From Cryptomeria japonica (taxonomy: Eukaryota > Streptophyta > Pinopsida > Cupressales > Cupressaceae): 64,000 nt of DNA. A model generated the notes under the pieces. It searched no databases. It worked only from the letters and a program-made list of their open reading frames with translations, and was not told the DNA's origin. The stretch is taken from positions 163,275,080 through 163,339,079 of the forward strand of contig NC_081413.1 of assembly GCF_030272615.1 (NCBI RefSeq). Direction: 5' to 3'. How positions within the stretch are numbered: the stretch's first letter is position 1; each line of letters starts with the position of its first letter. This document shows, in pieces, positions 22,976 to 35,749 of this stretch. The position numbers and the translations under genes were made by a program.

Positions 22976-24350
22976 GGATTCATCTTGAAATTCTGAAGTT
23001 AGAGGAGCATCTGCTTATTGATCTACGATAGCTTGTCCTTTTATTTCTTTTATGTCCACATATTCAATGTTGAATTCACTCAGGAGCATCACCCATTTGG
23101 CTAGTTGACCAGTAAGCGTTTCTTTATTGAGAAGGTATTTCAATGGATCGATCCTTGCGACCGACTTAGTTTTATGAGTTAGAATGTAGTGTCATAATTT
23201 TTGCAAAGCAAAGACCACAGCGAGACATGCATGCTCAATTGGTGTGTAGTTTAGCTCATATCCCACCAAAGTACGACTAATGTAGTAGATTGCATTTTCT
23301 TTTCCCTCAGCATCTTGTTCTGCTAAGAGTGCCCCTAGTGTTGTTGAAGTAGAGTATATGTATAGTAATAAGGATTGATTCGGAACTAGTGGCATGAAGA
23401 CTGGCAGATTCAGAAGATAATCTTTGAGTATCTGGAAAGCCTGTTGATAGTTATCATCCAATTTGAATTTGATGTTTTTGTGTAGCAAGTGCTAAAAAGG
23501 ATGACATTTATCTGCAAGTTGTGCTATGAATCTTCATATGGATTGGAGTCTCCCTTGCAAAGATCGAAGTTGACTAATATTTCTTGGTGGTTGCATCTCT
23601 AGGATGGCCTTGACTTTTGCTGGATTGGCTTCAATTCCTCTTTTTAAGACAATGAATCCCAAGAGCTTCCCGGAGGTTACTCCAAAGACACATTTCTTGG
23701 GGTTTAATCTTACTTTGTATTTTTCCAATTGATCAAAAATGACTGAAAGTATGTCCAAATGTGTATCTCTGTCTACTGAATTTCCCAAGAGGTCATCAAC
23801 ATAATCTTCCATAGTAGCATGCATGAGATCATGAAAGATAGTAGTCATGGCTCTTTGATATGTAGCGCTTGCATTCTTTAGCCCAAAGGGCATGACATTC
23901 TAGCAGAAAGTTCCCCAAGGACAAGTAAATATTGTTTTGTGTTGATCCTCAGATGTGATTTTTATTTGATTATAGCTAGAGAATCCATCCATCAAAGATA
24001 ACATCGCATGACCTGCTGTGAGATCTATGATCAGGTCAATATTTGGTAATGGAAAATCATCCTTAGTACAAGCTTTGTTGATGTCTTTGAAATCTATGCA
24101 TATTCAGATGCTACGATCTGGTTTGCTGACGGGCACTAAGTTGGAGATCCATTCAGAGTAATCAATTGGGCGTATGAATCTGACATCCAATAATTTTTCA
24201 AGCTCCACTTTGACTAATAATGCCATTTGTGGATGCATCTTTCTTAATTTTTGTTTCACTGGTTTTGCCCCTGGTTTGACTGTCAAATGATGCATTACTA
24301 AATCTAGATCCAGTCCAAGCATATCAACGTATGACCATGCAAAATTGACT
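22976..24350 (-). pseudogene. Reverse transcriptase and RNase H of element A
   Basis: The minus strand shows the RT start (KLRKMHPQMALLVKVELEKLL near 24240), SEWISNLVPVSKPD, MPFGLKNASATYQRAM (23893) and the catalytic motif MEDYVDDLL (about 23810), then KCVFGVTSGKLLGFIV. RNase H follows with LLLYIYSTSTTLGALLAEQ, where the usual first aspartate (YLAVSD or YLYVSD type) is not visible. It continues with NYTPIEHACLAVVFALQKL. In-frame stops occur near 24105, 23900, 23530 and 23190. This enzyme copies genomic RNA to cDNA inside the particle. Confidence 0.88.
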
Positions 24351-25560
24351 TGTCACTCCGTGAAGAAATTTATGATCTTTGATCTTTCTGTCTCTATCAA
24401 AGAATGTGCTAGGAATATGTTATGTGGAATTTCTTCTGTACCAATGTTTGTTTTGATGGTCTCCTCTACCAACATAGATGATTTTTCTTCGTATGATGTC
24501 GGGAGAATGTCGAGCCTTCCATCTTCGGGTGCCTCAGAGAGGTTTTCACCCTCAAATACGTCCTTTCTTTTTACTTTTTTGGGGTCAGACAGTGCCACAA
24601 CGTGGTTTTCACCATAAGACCCTTGATTTGTTTTTATTTTTATATTTTTGCAACTAGAAGGCCCAACACCCTCACCAAAATATGCCATGATGTTGAGTTC
24701 TATAGTGTATCCTTCCTTATGGTCCCCAGGGGGAAGATCATCTCATATGACTAGATAGTCAATAAAGGCTTCATCATTTTGGAATGTGTCAAGTTGTACA
24801 GGTCCTTCATGGTCCCAGTCAATAAGTTGGTGGTGGACAAGGGGAAGACCTTCAATGTTTTCAAAGTCAACAGGACTAAGGGTAAAGATGCAGTTATATT
24901 CAAGTATGTCAGATGCAGTTATATTCAAGTATGTCAAGGTAATTGTCGAGTTCATCATTGGCACTCTCCTTATTTGTCTTGATCGTGAAAGAATCCAAAT
25001 TGTCATCACTAGTAGCGCATTCTGGGACAGGTGTCCTCATTCTTTGTGTTTTCGACCTAGAACCTAGAGGCAAGGACTGTGTGGGATCCTCAAGGGTTGT
25101 TTCTTGACCAACTTTGAATTTTTTATAAAATTCCTCTTCTTCTGTGGGTTCACCTAGTTCTCTGAATGTCTTGGTGAGTTCATAGTCACTAAAGGATTTG
25201 TCCGAACCCCATTCCCATTCATTGGAGTCAGTGGAGTAAGGATTCTCTTGTTGATCTTTGACAGCTTTGATTTGTAATGCTTCTCCTACCTTTTGAGTAT
25301 TTACCTTTGAAGACATGAAACCAAGTCCTTTTGAGCGCTCCTTTTTAAATGTCAATTCAGGTTGCAAAGGTTGAATGATACCTTCCTTTCTTAAGCCAAG
25401 AGGACTTTTTCCATCATACCCAAATTTTTGTAGGATCTTGAATCCTTTACCATATTTTTCACATGGTATGCTGATGTGATCTTGTGTGCCATTTTTAGGG
25501 TCTTTGTAAAGCATTTTGTATAAGTCTTCTTCTTTCAGTTCACCCCATCTTTGGAAGATA
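24351..25560 (-). pseudogene. G-patch domain and linker of element A
   Basis: Between protease and RT the minus strand encodes YGKGFKILQKFGYDGKSPLG (about 25450) followed by LRKEGIIQPLQ: the aromatic-glycine pattern of a G-patch, an RNA-associated module known after retropepsin in some retroelements. Downstream is an acidic linker (ELGEPTEEEEF, near 25140) leading to RT. The frame 25514-24909 is open. A tandem 21-bp repeat near 24900-24945 encodes a duplicated DILEYNCI segment at the transition. Confidence 0.75.
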
Positions 25561-26640
25561 GTAGGATCCCATTTGAGTGTTATGATAGGTACTCATTTAG
25601 AAGGATGTGGTCATCCATATTCTTTTGGTGAACTCATAACTTGTTGTAAGCACATGGTTTCATTCAAAGTGTATTCACCCATACCTTTGTCCTGATATTT
25701 CCCTTTAAGCTCACCTTGTTTTGATGTCGAAGGTTTTAATGATTCAGGATCAATGTATGTAGAAGAAGGGATAGCTTCTATATTACTTGGAATGATAATC
25801 TCATTTTTTGGTCTCAAGTTATGGCAATATATGAATGGATTAGGATCACCATTAACCGTTATTTCAACTCCATTGTGAGGAAACTTAATGCATTGGTGGT
25901 ATGTAGATGGGATTGCCCTCATCTCATGAATCCAAGGACATCCTAGCAATATATTGTATGTGAGATCTAGGTCAAGAACTTGACAAACCACATCCTTTGT
26001 AACTGGCCCAACTATGAGAGGTAAAGTGATTGTGCCCTTAGATGAGCTCTCTTCATCATCATATGCCTTGATAGTAATTTTGTTTGTATAATTCATAACT
26101 TTATCTAAATATCCCAATTGTTTAATAGTGCTCAATGTACAAATGTTTAGACCTGCTCCTCCATCTATCAGGACTTGTTTTATTCGATGTTTGTGTAAGA
26201 AGGCTTCAATGTGTAAAGGTGCATTATGTGGTTGGCTCACAAAGGCATCGTCAGCTTCTATAAATGTGAGGGAGTGTGGAACGGAAAGGTATCCCACCAT
26301 GGCTTGAAACTGGTCCATGTTCAGATCAGTGGGGACAAAAGTGTCTCTCAAGATTTTGTCAAGAATGCCTTTATGTGTGAGGGATATGCATAAAAGGTCA
26401 AGGATGGAGATAAGTGCGGGTGTCTTCCCTAACTGTTCTACAAGGTGATACTTAGGTTTGGTTGATGAGGAAGCAGTGTTTTTAGCTGGAGCACCTTGCA
26501 AAGTGAATTTACCTCGATGAGTTGTGACATTACATTCAGAGGTGGGCTCGAAAGAAGATCCAATGCCTTTTAGGACAATCTTGGGTCTTTAGGTAGAATT
26601 CTCAAGCGTTTTGTCCTTTATGATAATGGTAGAGACATAA
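25561..26640 (-). pseudogene. Retropepsin of element A
   Basis: An open frame of about 296 codons (26501-25611) carries the pre-protease motif HLVEQLGKTPALISILDLL, then the catalytic loop VLIDGGAGLNICTLSTI, then ITLPLIVGPVTKD and NILLGCPWIHEMRAIPS. D-G-G-A stands where D-[ST]-G-A is usual, as in many plant gypsy proteases. It is the best preserved frame of A. It would release Gag and Pol products in the particle. Confidence 0.82.
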
Positions 26641-28684
26641 TTATCCATTTAAATGTGATTCATAGTTGAATCATAGTTGTAGGATGCTCTGGTATAATTG
26701 GTTTGCTCATCTATGGCTTTGGCTTTTCCCTTGTCATGTTCTGGGAATGGTTCCTTAAACATCTCATGTTCTTGGTTGGATGAGTGTCCCTCAATCCCAA
26801 TGTCACCTCTATCAATGAGATCTTGTACGATGTTCTTCAGTCGATGACAATTTCCTGTCATATGGCCTTTTCTCTTATGAAATTCACAAAACTCATCATC
26901 ATTCCACCAATTTGGTATAACCTTTGGCTCATATGGAGGAAAATCTGGAATTGTTATTATTTTGTTTTCCACTAAGTTCTTGAAAATTGACTCAAGTGGT
27001 TCTCCCAGTGGGGTGTACTTCCTTCATGATTTGGAAGTTGTTTGAGTATTCACTTGATTTTTTGTAGAGCTTGATCTTGAAAAAATGATTTTGGGTCATA
27101 CTGTATTGGCATCAACAACACCATCATTGACTGTGTTCTTGTTTTTATTCCAAAATCTTGGCTTGTCTTTTCCTTTATAGTCCTCTTTGTTTTCGTTGAA
27201 TATCTTAATGACTCCTTGTTCAATTAGGACCTTCTCTGTCGCTAAGCCTTTTTCAATGACATCTTTGAAGGTGGACAAACAAGATTTTCTTAGGTCATAA
27301 CCAATGTCTTTGTTAACATTTTTGGTGAACATATCTACCATTAGTATTTGTGGAATTTCACAAGAGCATCTGCTGGCTAGATTTCTCCATCTTTGTAAAA
27401 ATGATGAAAAAGACTCTCCATCCTTTTGCTTCGTGTTGCACAAAGTAGTGACTGATATGTCTGTCTCTATGTTGTATGAGAAATGTTGGATAAATGTCGC
27501 TGCTATATCACCCCATGACTTAATTCCAGGTGGAAGTTGGGAGAACCATTCCATAGCTTGGTCACCTAAGCTCTGTGGGAATAATCTCATCAAATATGTC
27601 TCTTCTACTGCTACCTCAATGCAAGCTGTGAAAAATTGTCTTATATGTACCTTAGGATCCCCTTTCCCTCTATACTTATCAAACTTAGGTGTCACAAAGT
27701 GTGTAGGAAAAGGAGGCATTTGAATGCTTTTGTCAAATGGATAGGGACATATGTCTCTCATTGTGTAAGTTGGCTCGATGCATTTATAACCTCCATTTTC
27801 TTTTGTAAGTCCTTTATTTGCTGTTCCAAATTGTTCTTAGGTGGAGACCAACTTCTTGAACCATATCCCATACCTGAGGCACCGGGTGGTGGAGGTCTAT
27901 AATCATGTTGCGTATATGGACCACTTGGTATAGATTCATGGTAAGGAATGGAATATCTTCTTTGTCCATGTATACCATACTCTACAAGAATGTCATGAGT
28001 TTGTTCTAATGTGTTGCCCCCAAATTTGATGCGGGGTTTCCTTGTGTCCAAATTTTGAACATGCCTTTGGATATCCAATTGCTTTGGTGGTTGTTCCTTA
28101 GCATTGGCATGTGATTGAGTATATTTTTCTGCATAAGACTTCCATAATGGTCTACGAAGGTGAGTATCATATGCTTGACCATGTGTGTATGGGATCTCAG
28201 GTTTTTGAAACAAATATGATGGTGATTCAGCCACAAGATGTGGTCCTCTATTTCCTCCACTATTAGGCCTCCTTTGATCCATGTTGAGGTGAGGTTGTTG
28301 CAAATGTCGATTTTCCATTATTTGAAACATGTCAAAATCATGAGGAATCTTGGCTCCACTTTGTGCCATCACTTGTAAGAAGTATTGTCTATCTCTCCTC
28401 ATTATTTCCTCAACCAATCAATTGAAACAGGGATCCATAATGGAGTCTTCCACTTCTACTGAATGTACTGAAATGTTGTCCATATTGTCATTGTGTGTAT
28501 CATTGTTGTTTGTAGTGTCCATGTTCTCAACATTTGGAATGTTTCTATAGATGTCCATGTCAAGTAATTTAGTATGATCAAAATTGAAAAAGACATCATT
28601 GTCATACTCATAGGCACTCGTGTTTGTGGACTCTTGAGCCTCTTTAGCTTCTCTCCTATATTTTTGGGAATGGGTTTCAACCAT
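26641..28684 (-). pseudogene. Gag of element A (with zinc knuckle)
   Basis: Gag starts at the ATG 28684 (MVETHSQKYRREAKEAQES) with a stop at 28418. It then reads a proline-rich N-terminal part to 27758, where a one-base shift moves it to the next frame (MRDICPYPFDKSIQMPPF, 27761). The capsid-like core follows: KFDKYRGKGDPKVHIRQFF, LRLFPQSLGDQAMEWFSQL-type and GESFSSFLQRWRNLASRC, as in retrotransposon gag families. At 26972-26649 comes the zinc-knuckle variant CEFHKRKGHMTGNC. The broken frames rule out a functional protein. Confidence 0.85.
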
Positions 28685-29641
28685 GAACTAGGTCTTGACC
28701 AAGATGTGTGAGACTAGATGAAAATGGAAAATAGTATGGAAGACTAAGAGTTGGATGGAATGTAAATGAATCTCAAGTGTACTTGCAATGTCCAAAGTGT
28801 AATACCAAGTCTATATGTAGTAGAGTAGGTGTGGCTTCCAAAGAGATGATAGTTTCTCTTGACGAGGTAAGTTGACCTTGACTCTAAGTAAGACCAAATG
28901 AGACCCAAAGGTGATAGACCTCGATGAGGGACCACTTAGCAAAATGTTGTTGTATGTAGTGTGTTGACAAAGCAAGATGAGGACAAGCAAGTGACCTTTT
29001 AACTCAAGTTTAGACAAATATGAATGTAATGCAAGGTGTAAAGAAATGATGAACTTGTGAGACCCAAAGACAAGTTGAATTCTAGATGAAAACCTGGAGA
29101 GATAACGTAGGAAGCTCAATAAGTCTGAAACTAATTGCTCTTGTTTGTTGGACTGTAAATTTTTCCAATTCTGAACACAGATGTGCCTGTATACTTCACA
29201 GATGCGCTTAAATGACACAAACGCGGTTCTGTCAGACACATACGCATTTTTGAGATTTTGTAAATGAATGTTGCTCAAGAAAATACATATGTGTTTCTGC
29301 CCTTCACAGACACATTTATATGACACAAATGTGACTCTATCAAACATAGACGCATTTCTAAAAACTGAGTGGAATTTTTCCAATTCGTGAAGTTGTTTTG
29401 TTGTGACCCAATCTGAATTTTTTGACTATTTTTTTTTTCGTGACAAGAGGACACATTGTTGATGAAGACTCAATGTTTGCAAGTGTTTAGACTCAAAATG
29501 ACTCAAATAAAAGTGTGTTGATTGATGTAAAAATGTTTTGCATACACTTGAAGACACAAAAGACACAATGTTTTGATGTTTGGTCTTGAATGTTTGATTG
29601 TTCAAAATAAGACAAGCACAATTCTTATGGTTGGCCAGGAC
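28685..29641 (-). other. Leader of element A next to gag, with second GCGTCTRTG array
   Basis: Non-coding leader on the minus strand, cut by insertion C at its upstream side. At 29165-29365 are about eight degenerate motif copies, seen on the plus strand as CACAGATGCG, CACAAACGCG, CACATACGC, CACAGACAC and CATAGACGC. On the sense strand these read GCGTCTRTG-like. A 190-codon minus-strand frame crosses this array but looks like repeat read-through, so I do not call it a gene. Confidence 0.6.
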
Positions 29642-29646
29642 AATAG
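29642..29646. repeat. Target-site duplication of element C, left copy
   Basis: AATAG, identical to 40265-40269 after the right LTR of C. Confidence 0.9.
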
Positions 29647-30450
29647 TGTTGGCATTACATTAAGTTTGTTGGTATGATGATATTGAGAAGGTTGTTGGAG
29701 ATTGATGATATAATTGATAAAGGATGATTGTTGTCTTAATAATATTATTTTGTCATTGATGTCAAGCAATTGATTTTCTGATTCAGTATGATGTTGCCAT
29801 ATCTTAAAAAGTATGTTTTGATGAGTATAAAGATGTCCGTAAGTGACACAGAAAGAATGTGAAAATGAAGGGGAGTAATAAGTTATTCAATGGGCAACTA
29901 TTACCGAGTTAGACAGTGATGAGATTATGTTATTTTGATTGTTTTGATATCCTATATATGTGTATTCGAAGACTAAATAAGAAGGAGAAAAGATTTCATG
30001 TAATAAAATGAGTAAAGGTTTGATACTGTTCTATTTTACTGAGCAAGGAGCTAGTCGGTAAACACCAACATTATTAGTGTCGGTTAAAGAAGAAAGAATG
30101 TCTACCAAGTAAAGTTCAGTATTTACCGAGCAGTAACATAATGCATTGGATGAATAAATACATTATTAAATGAAGGATGCCAATGAGCTGGAGATTTATA
30201 GAAGATTGGAATGTCGTGCAAGAAGTTTGTTAAGGATCAACGGCAATGAAAATTCAAGAGTTAGATCTACAGCACAGATTGAACGGTCATAACCGAGCAC
30301 AAGTACCAAGGAAGGAATACAAGTTCCAAGGCAAGATAAAACATTTTTTCAGTTCAAAGGATTCAATGAACCTAGTCAAGTTTGAAGATCTGATAGCTAA
30401 GATTAATCATGGGAAATGTGATTAAGGAGATTAAGTGGTTAGAAATTGTT

Positions 30451-30458
30451 TATAAATA
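30451..30458 (+). promoter_or_regulatory. TATA box of the C LTR
   Basis: TATAAATA in the context TTGTTTATAAATAAGG. The same sequence recurs in the D and E LTRs, where it is also followed by the repeated leader units. Confidence 0.6.
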
Positions 30459-30689
30459 AGGAAAAGATGATGAACACTAAAGGTGGGCAAATAGAAGAGC
30501 AATGATACTACAAAGGTGATAACCAAGTACAGAAGATTGAAGATCTGACTGAAGAACAGAGTGAGAAGCCCGGCAAGGAGGAAGATAAGTCTTATGACAA
30601 GATTATTTTGAGCACATAGAGTCTACTTTAACATTTCAGATGTGAAGTTGCAGATATATTTTATTATTGTTATTTATTTTTGTAAGTGA

Positions 30690-30950
30690 CAGGAAATCTC
30701 TTAACCGAGTGGACCTAACAGTCTTATTTGTAAATCCTCTAGCAAGGTAACATTCTAAATGAGTGTTTGAAATCCTTTGACAAGGTCACTTCTAACAAAG
30801 TGCAAGATTCTGGTAAATCTAAGGGAAATCCCTTGACTAGGTCACATCTAACAATGTGTTTATGTAATCTTTAACAGGATTGGCTTTTAACCGAGCATAC
30901 TCTAGAAGAGTATATTTTCTTAGTGGGTTTGAAATCCCACAATGGTTTTT
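30690..30950 (+). repeat. Degenerate leader array in the C LTR
   Basis: Five or so imperfect units with AAATCCT(C/T)TRRCAAGGT followed by CA(C/T)TCTAA(C/T)AA-GTG. Local hairpins such as GGGAAATCCC, CATACTCTAGAAGAGTAT and GGGTTTGAAATCCC accompany them. Copies occur at 37550-37790 in D and, inverted, at 38960-39200 in E. Confidence 0.7.
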
Positions 30951-31142
30951 CCCTATCTGGTTTTCCACGTTAAATCTGGTGTTAAATGTGTTTTGATGTT
31001 TCAAGTTTATCATTTTATGAGTTTGAATGATTTACAGTCATAGTTGCATATCAAGTAGTTCTACCAATGTTGAATCTGAAGAATATAGAGTATTGTAAGT
31101 TTATCTGATTCACCCCCCCACCCCTCTCATCTAACTAACAAT

Positions 31143-31154
31143 TGGTATCAGAGC
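31143..31154 (+). promoter_or_regulatory. Primer-binding site of element C (initiator tRNA-Met)
   Basis: TGGTATCAGAGC, exact complement of the initiator tRNA-Met 3' end, two bases after the LTR. Confidence 0.95.
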
Positions 31155-31196
31155 TAGAACTCCGAAAGAAAATTTTAAAGGAACTTGAGGCAAGAT

Positions 31197-33600
31197 ATGA
31201 AGATGTATAAAAGGGATGCACCAAAGCTAAACAAGTCAAGTTTCTCCACATGGCAGAAAAGGATGAAGCTGCACTTATCAGGAATTGGAGAATAAGGAAC
31301 ATATTATCTAGAGAATGATTACACAGCACCTAGCACCTACATGATGACAATCAAAGAGATAAAGGCAAAGCAAGAACATATTCAAGCATTGATTGAAATA
31401 ACATCAGCCTTGATCGACTTAGAGTTTAATGATCTAAAAGGTTGTAATGATGCCAAAGCTATGTGGAATAAGCTTATATCTGTGTATGGTGGTGATGAAC
31501 ATGTTCAAAGAGAAAAAGTAGATAGTCTAAGAGAACAACTTGAATCCATGAGAATGAATGAAGTTGAGAACATAATCCAATATAGTACAAGGTTAAAGGA
31601 AACTGTCAATCAAATCAAAGGAGAGGGAGGAACTATTGAAGAAAAGGATGTAACAAGTAAGTTGCTTAGACCACTTCTACCTGCTTATGCCATTTGAGTC
31701 TCTGTAATTAATGAATTAAGGTCTATACCAAACATGTCAGTCTCTTTGGATGCTACTATCGGTAAGCTACATGCTTTTGAGTTGAGTAATTTTGATAACA
31801 GTGGGTCTTTGGTTGACAAAGTTGAATCAGAATTCAGCTCTTTTCATCTTGATGAATCTAATGATTACAATGATAGAATGTATAAGTATGCTGAAGCAAA
31901 TCATAGTGGAGAAAGTGAGAGATTTAGCAAAAACATGGAAGAAGTACACAAACTATATGAGGAAATCAAAAAGCAAGAAGAATTTGAAGCATTATTGGCC
32001 AGAAGGTTACCGAGAGGCAAAGGTAAGTATAAAGGAAAGTTACCTTTGAAATGTTTTAACTATGATAAAATAGGACATATGGCTTCTAACTGTCCTGACA
32101 AAGAGTCTAGTGAAAAGAGAGAATACCAAGATGATAGACAGAAAGACAATCAATACAGAGGGCATCGAGATTTCAGAAGGAGAGATAGAAAGACATGCCT
32201 AGTAGCTGATGAGGAATCCAATGATGATAAATCTGATGGGACTGAAATAGAGGAAGTTGTATATGTGGCTATCAAAGATGGATCAGATGAAGAAAGGTAT
32301 GAAGAAAAAGCCATAATATCACACATAAATAAAAATGATTCTTGGATCATAGATAGTGAATGCTCACATCACATGACAGGTGATAAACACAAGTTTGTTA
32401 ATTTAGAAGATTATGATGGAGGTTATGTAAGATTTGGTAATGATGCACCATGTCCTGTGAAAGGTAAAGGATCTATCACACTTCTTGACAATGCTAAATG
32501 TGATGATGTATATTGGGTTGAAGGTTTGAAATACAATTTTTTGAGTGTAGCACAGCTAAACAATACAGGATACCAAATAGAATTTCACAAAGGAATTGTG
32601 AAAGTTCATGACAAACATGGAAAGTTGGCTACTACTGGGACTCAAATAAGAGGTAATACATTTCATCTTGACTCAACTCGGAACAATTGTTTGTATGCAA
32701 AAATAGAAGATACCTGGTTATGGCATAAAAGGTTTTGTCATGTAAATTTTGATAACCTAATCAAAATAAGTAAGAAGCACTGAGTAAGAGGTCTACCAAG
32801 CTTGGAAAAACCTGAGAATGCTATATGTCGAGGATGTCAGATGGGTAAGATGATAAAATCAAGCTTTACAAGTAAGTCTTACACTTCTAAAGGAATTTTA
32901 GATCTTGTACACACTGATCTTTGTGGTCCTATGAAAGTTCTAAGTTATTATAATGATAAATACTTCATATTATTTGTAGATGATTACTCAAGGATGATGT
33001 CAATTATGTTTTTAAAAGAGAAATCAAAAGCCTTTCAAATGTTCAAATGGTATAAGGCTAGAGTTGAAAATGAAACAGGAAGACAGTTGAAATGTCTAAG
33101 ATCTGATAGAGGAGGAGAGTTCATTTCAGATGAATTTAACTTATTTTGCAATGATCATGGTATAAAGAGACAAGTGTCTGCACCGAGAACACCATAGCAA
33201 AATGGGATAGCTAAAAGAAGAAACAGATCAATTGTAGATTGTACCAGAACCTTGATGATAGAAAAGAGAGTACCTCAAATATTTTGGAGAGAAGCAATAA
33301 GCACTACAATTTACACCTTGAACCGAGTACAACTGAAGAAAGGAACTATGAAGACACCGTATGAACTCTGGTATGACAAGAAACCAAATGTATGTTATTT
33401 TAAAATATTTGGAAGTAGATGTTATGTTCACAAAGATGACAGAAATAAAAAATTTGATCAAAAAAGTGAGGAAGGAACATTTCTTGGTTATTCCTCTAGG
33501 AGTAAAGCATTTAAATGTCTGATCAAATCATCTGACAAAATAGTGGAAAGTGCAAATGTAAAAATTGATGAATTTGCAGAAAGGAATGATGAAGGAAACT
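31197..33600 (+). pseudogene. Copia gag, protease and integrase of element C
   Basis: A single frame is interrupted by stops near 31284, 31695, 32781 and 33195. Gag starts at 31197 (MKMYKRDAPKLNKSSFSTW), with a UBN2-type core (NDAKAMWNKLISVYGG) and a zinc knuckle CFNYDKIGHMASNC (32052). The protease motif is WIIDSECSHHMTG: the glycine of D-S-G is replaced by glutamate. Integrase has the zinc-binding residues (WLWHKRFCHVNFDNL, CRGCQMGK) and the aspartates in LFVDDYSRM and LRSDRGGEF. The expected QQNG-A-E-RRN is *QNGIAKRRNR, so the catalytic glutamate is lysine. Both enzymes would be dead even without the stops. Confidence 0.9.
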
Positions 33601-35378
33601 CCAAAGAACCAGAAGATTATGAAGAGTTTGTATATGTACAACCAAGAAGTCTAACCGAGAAAGCCGATGAAGAAAATACTCAGTTACCAAGTGATGAAGA
33701 AGATCATACAGATCCTACTGAGCCTATATTAGAAAAATATGTTAGAAGAAATTATGAATCAAGTCAGATTATAGGAGATAAGGATGTTCTAGTGATGACA
33801 ACGAACAAACTGAGACAGAACACATGTCTGATATCTGAGTTTGAACTGAGGATAGTAAAAGAGGCATTAAGCAATGAAGATTGGGTGAATGCTATGACAG
33901 AAGAGATTGAACAAATCAAGAAAAATGAAACATGGACACTGGTCCCAAGACCAAAAGAGAAAAATGTAATCGGTACAAAGTTGATTTTCATAAATAAGCT
34001 AAATGAAAAAGGTGAGGTCATTCAGAATAAAGCAAGAATAGTTTGCAAAGGTTATGCTCAAGAAGAAGGAATAGACTATGGTGAGAACTTTGCACCTGTG
34101 GCAAGACTTGAGGGAGTGAGAACATTGTTGGCATATGTTGCATTCAAAAATTTCAAGGTATATCAAATGGATGTTAAATCTGCATTTTTGAATGGTATAC
34201 TAGAAGAAGAAATTTATATTGAACAACCTAAAGGATTTATTGAAGAGAAGAATAAAAATCAGGTATGTAAATTGAACAAAGCTTTATATGGCCTAAAGCA
34301 AGCACCTAGAGCATGGTATGAAAGGTTGCATTCTTACTTAATCAAGATTGGATTTATAAGGACTAGTGAAAACAACAACATGTATATGAAGAATGATGAG
34401 GATAATGAATACTGATTTCAGCCATATTTGTTGATGATATTTTTTTTGTGGAAATGATTCTTTATGCAAGAACTTTGGAAACGAAATGTGCAAAGAAATT
34501 GAGATGTCATTAATCGGTGAAATAAATTATTTTATAGGTTTACAGATACTGGAAATGAAAAATGGGATTTTCATTACTCAATCCAAGTATATAAAGGAAA
34601 TCTTGAAGAAATTTGGAATGGAGGATTCTAAACCTGTAAGTACTCCTATGACTACTAATTGTAAACTATCAAAGAATGATGAATCTGCATCTGTTAATGA
34701 GACACTTTACCGATATATGATTGGAAAGTTACAATATGTAGTTTACAGGAGGCCTAATATAGCACATGTGGTAGGCATAGCTGCAAGATTTTCTGCAGAT
34801 CTGAAAGAAACCCATATAACAGCAATCAAGAGAATTTTCAGATACTTAAGAGGCACTAAAGATTATGGTTTACTATATAAAAAGAGGAATGATTTTGACT
34901 TAAAGTCTATACTGATGCTGATTGGGCAGGAAATATTGATGATAGGTAAAGCACAAGCGGTGGAGCTTTCTTTTTGGGAGAAAGACTAGCGAGTTGGCTT
35001 AGCAAGAAATAAGGATGCATTTCACAGTCAACAGTTGAAGCTGAATATGTCACTGCAACATTGAATTGTACCAATATAGCATGGATCAAACAACTGTTGG
35101 AAGGTATGAATGAGATAGTTATCAAGCCAATAACTATATTTTGTGATAATACAAGTGCTATTAACATTTCAAAGAATCCGGTGATGCACTCTAAGACAAA
35201 GTATATCTTTATAAAGTATCATTATCTAAGAGAAGAAGTTCAAGAAAAGAAAGTTGTGCTAGAATATGTTAGCACAAAGGAACAATTAGCTGACATCTTC
35301 ACAAAGCCACTGCCAAGGGACACTTTTGAGTATCTCAGAAGGAAGTTAGGGGTCCTACCCCTATCTAGTACTCACTAA
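33601..35378 (+). pseudogene. Copia reverse transcriptase and RNase H of element C
   Basis: An acidic linker leads to RT: WVNAMTEEIEQIKKNETWTL, KARIVCKGYAQEEGIDYGEN, YQMDVKSAFLNGILEEEIYI and KLNKALYGLKQAPRAWYERL. A frameshift at about 34405 precedes the catalytic FVDD motif (near 34430). The next frame carries YFIGLQILEMKNGIFITQSKY and RPNIAHVVGIAARF. Another shift near 34905 precedes the RNase H segment (STVEAEYVTATLNC, CDNTSAINISKNPVMHSKTK, KEQLADIFTKPLPRDTF), which ends at 35378. Confidence 0.9.
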
Positions 35379-35749
35379 CAGAGTTCGGTGAAAGCATCAA
35401 TTCTATGACTCTACAGAATACTATTTGTGAGTTGATGTTGATTTATACACTTTAGGATGTTGTCTAAAGTTGTGCAGGAAATAGTGAATGAAGACAAGAT
35501 GCTCTGACTAAGTCTAAGATGATACATTTGTATATTTTTTAACAAGCATGGAAAATACTTCATAGGGGAAGTAATCATGGATTAGTTTTTAGTTTTGACA
35601 TTGTTGTCAAAGGGGGAGAAGACTAATGACAAGAGGAGAAGATCACAGGAGAAGTTTACAGCTCAAGGATAACAGGAGAAGAATAACAGCAGTCTGAATC
35701 AATTGGAAGAAATCAAGTTGGTATTGCCATCAATGCCAAAGGGGGAGAT
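35379..35749 (+). other. 3' non-coding end of element C with polypurine tract
   Basis: Untranslated stretch after RNase H. It contains two purine-rich candidates, CAAAGGGGGAGAAGAC near 35608 and AAAGGGGGAGA at 35738-35748; the latter abuts the 3' LTR and is the functional-looking polypurine tract. A duplicated internal tract of this kind is common in copia elements. Confidence 0.75.

Larger units (their letters stand above)
29647..31140 (+). repeat. 5' LTR of element C
   Basis: Begins TGTTGGCATTACATTAAG and ends CATCTAACTAACA. It has a TATAAATAAG box at 30451. Downstream lies a series of imperfect units of about 45 bp (30690-30950) with the consensus AAATCCTTTGACAAGGTCAC, partly self-complementary. 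A pyrimidine tract (CACCCCCCCACCCCTCTC) lies near the 3' end. Confidence 0.92.

Noticed and set aside
28811-29383. 190-codon minus-strand frame upstream of gag of A
   Set aside because: It crosses the degenerate motif array in the non-coding leader and has no recognisable domain; repeats of VCEGQKHIC-like words come from the DNA motif.
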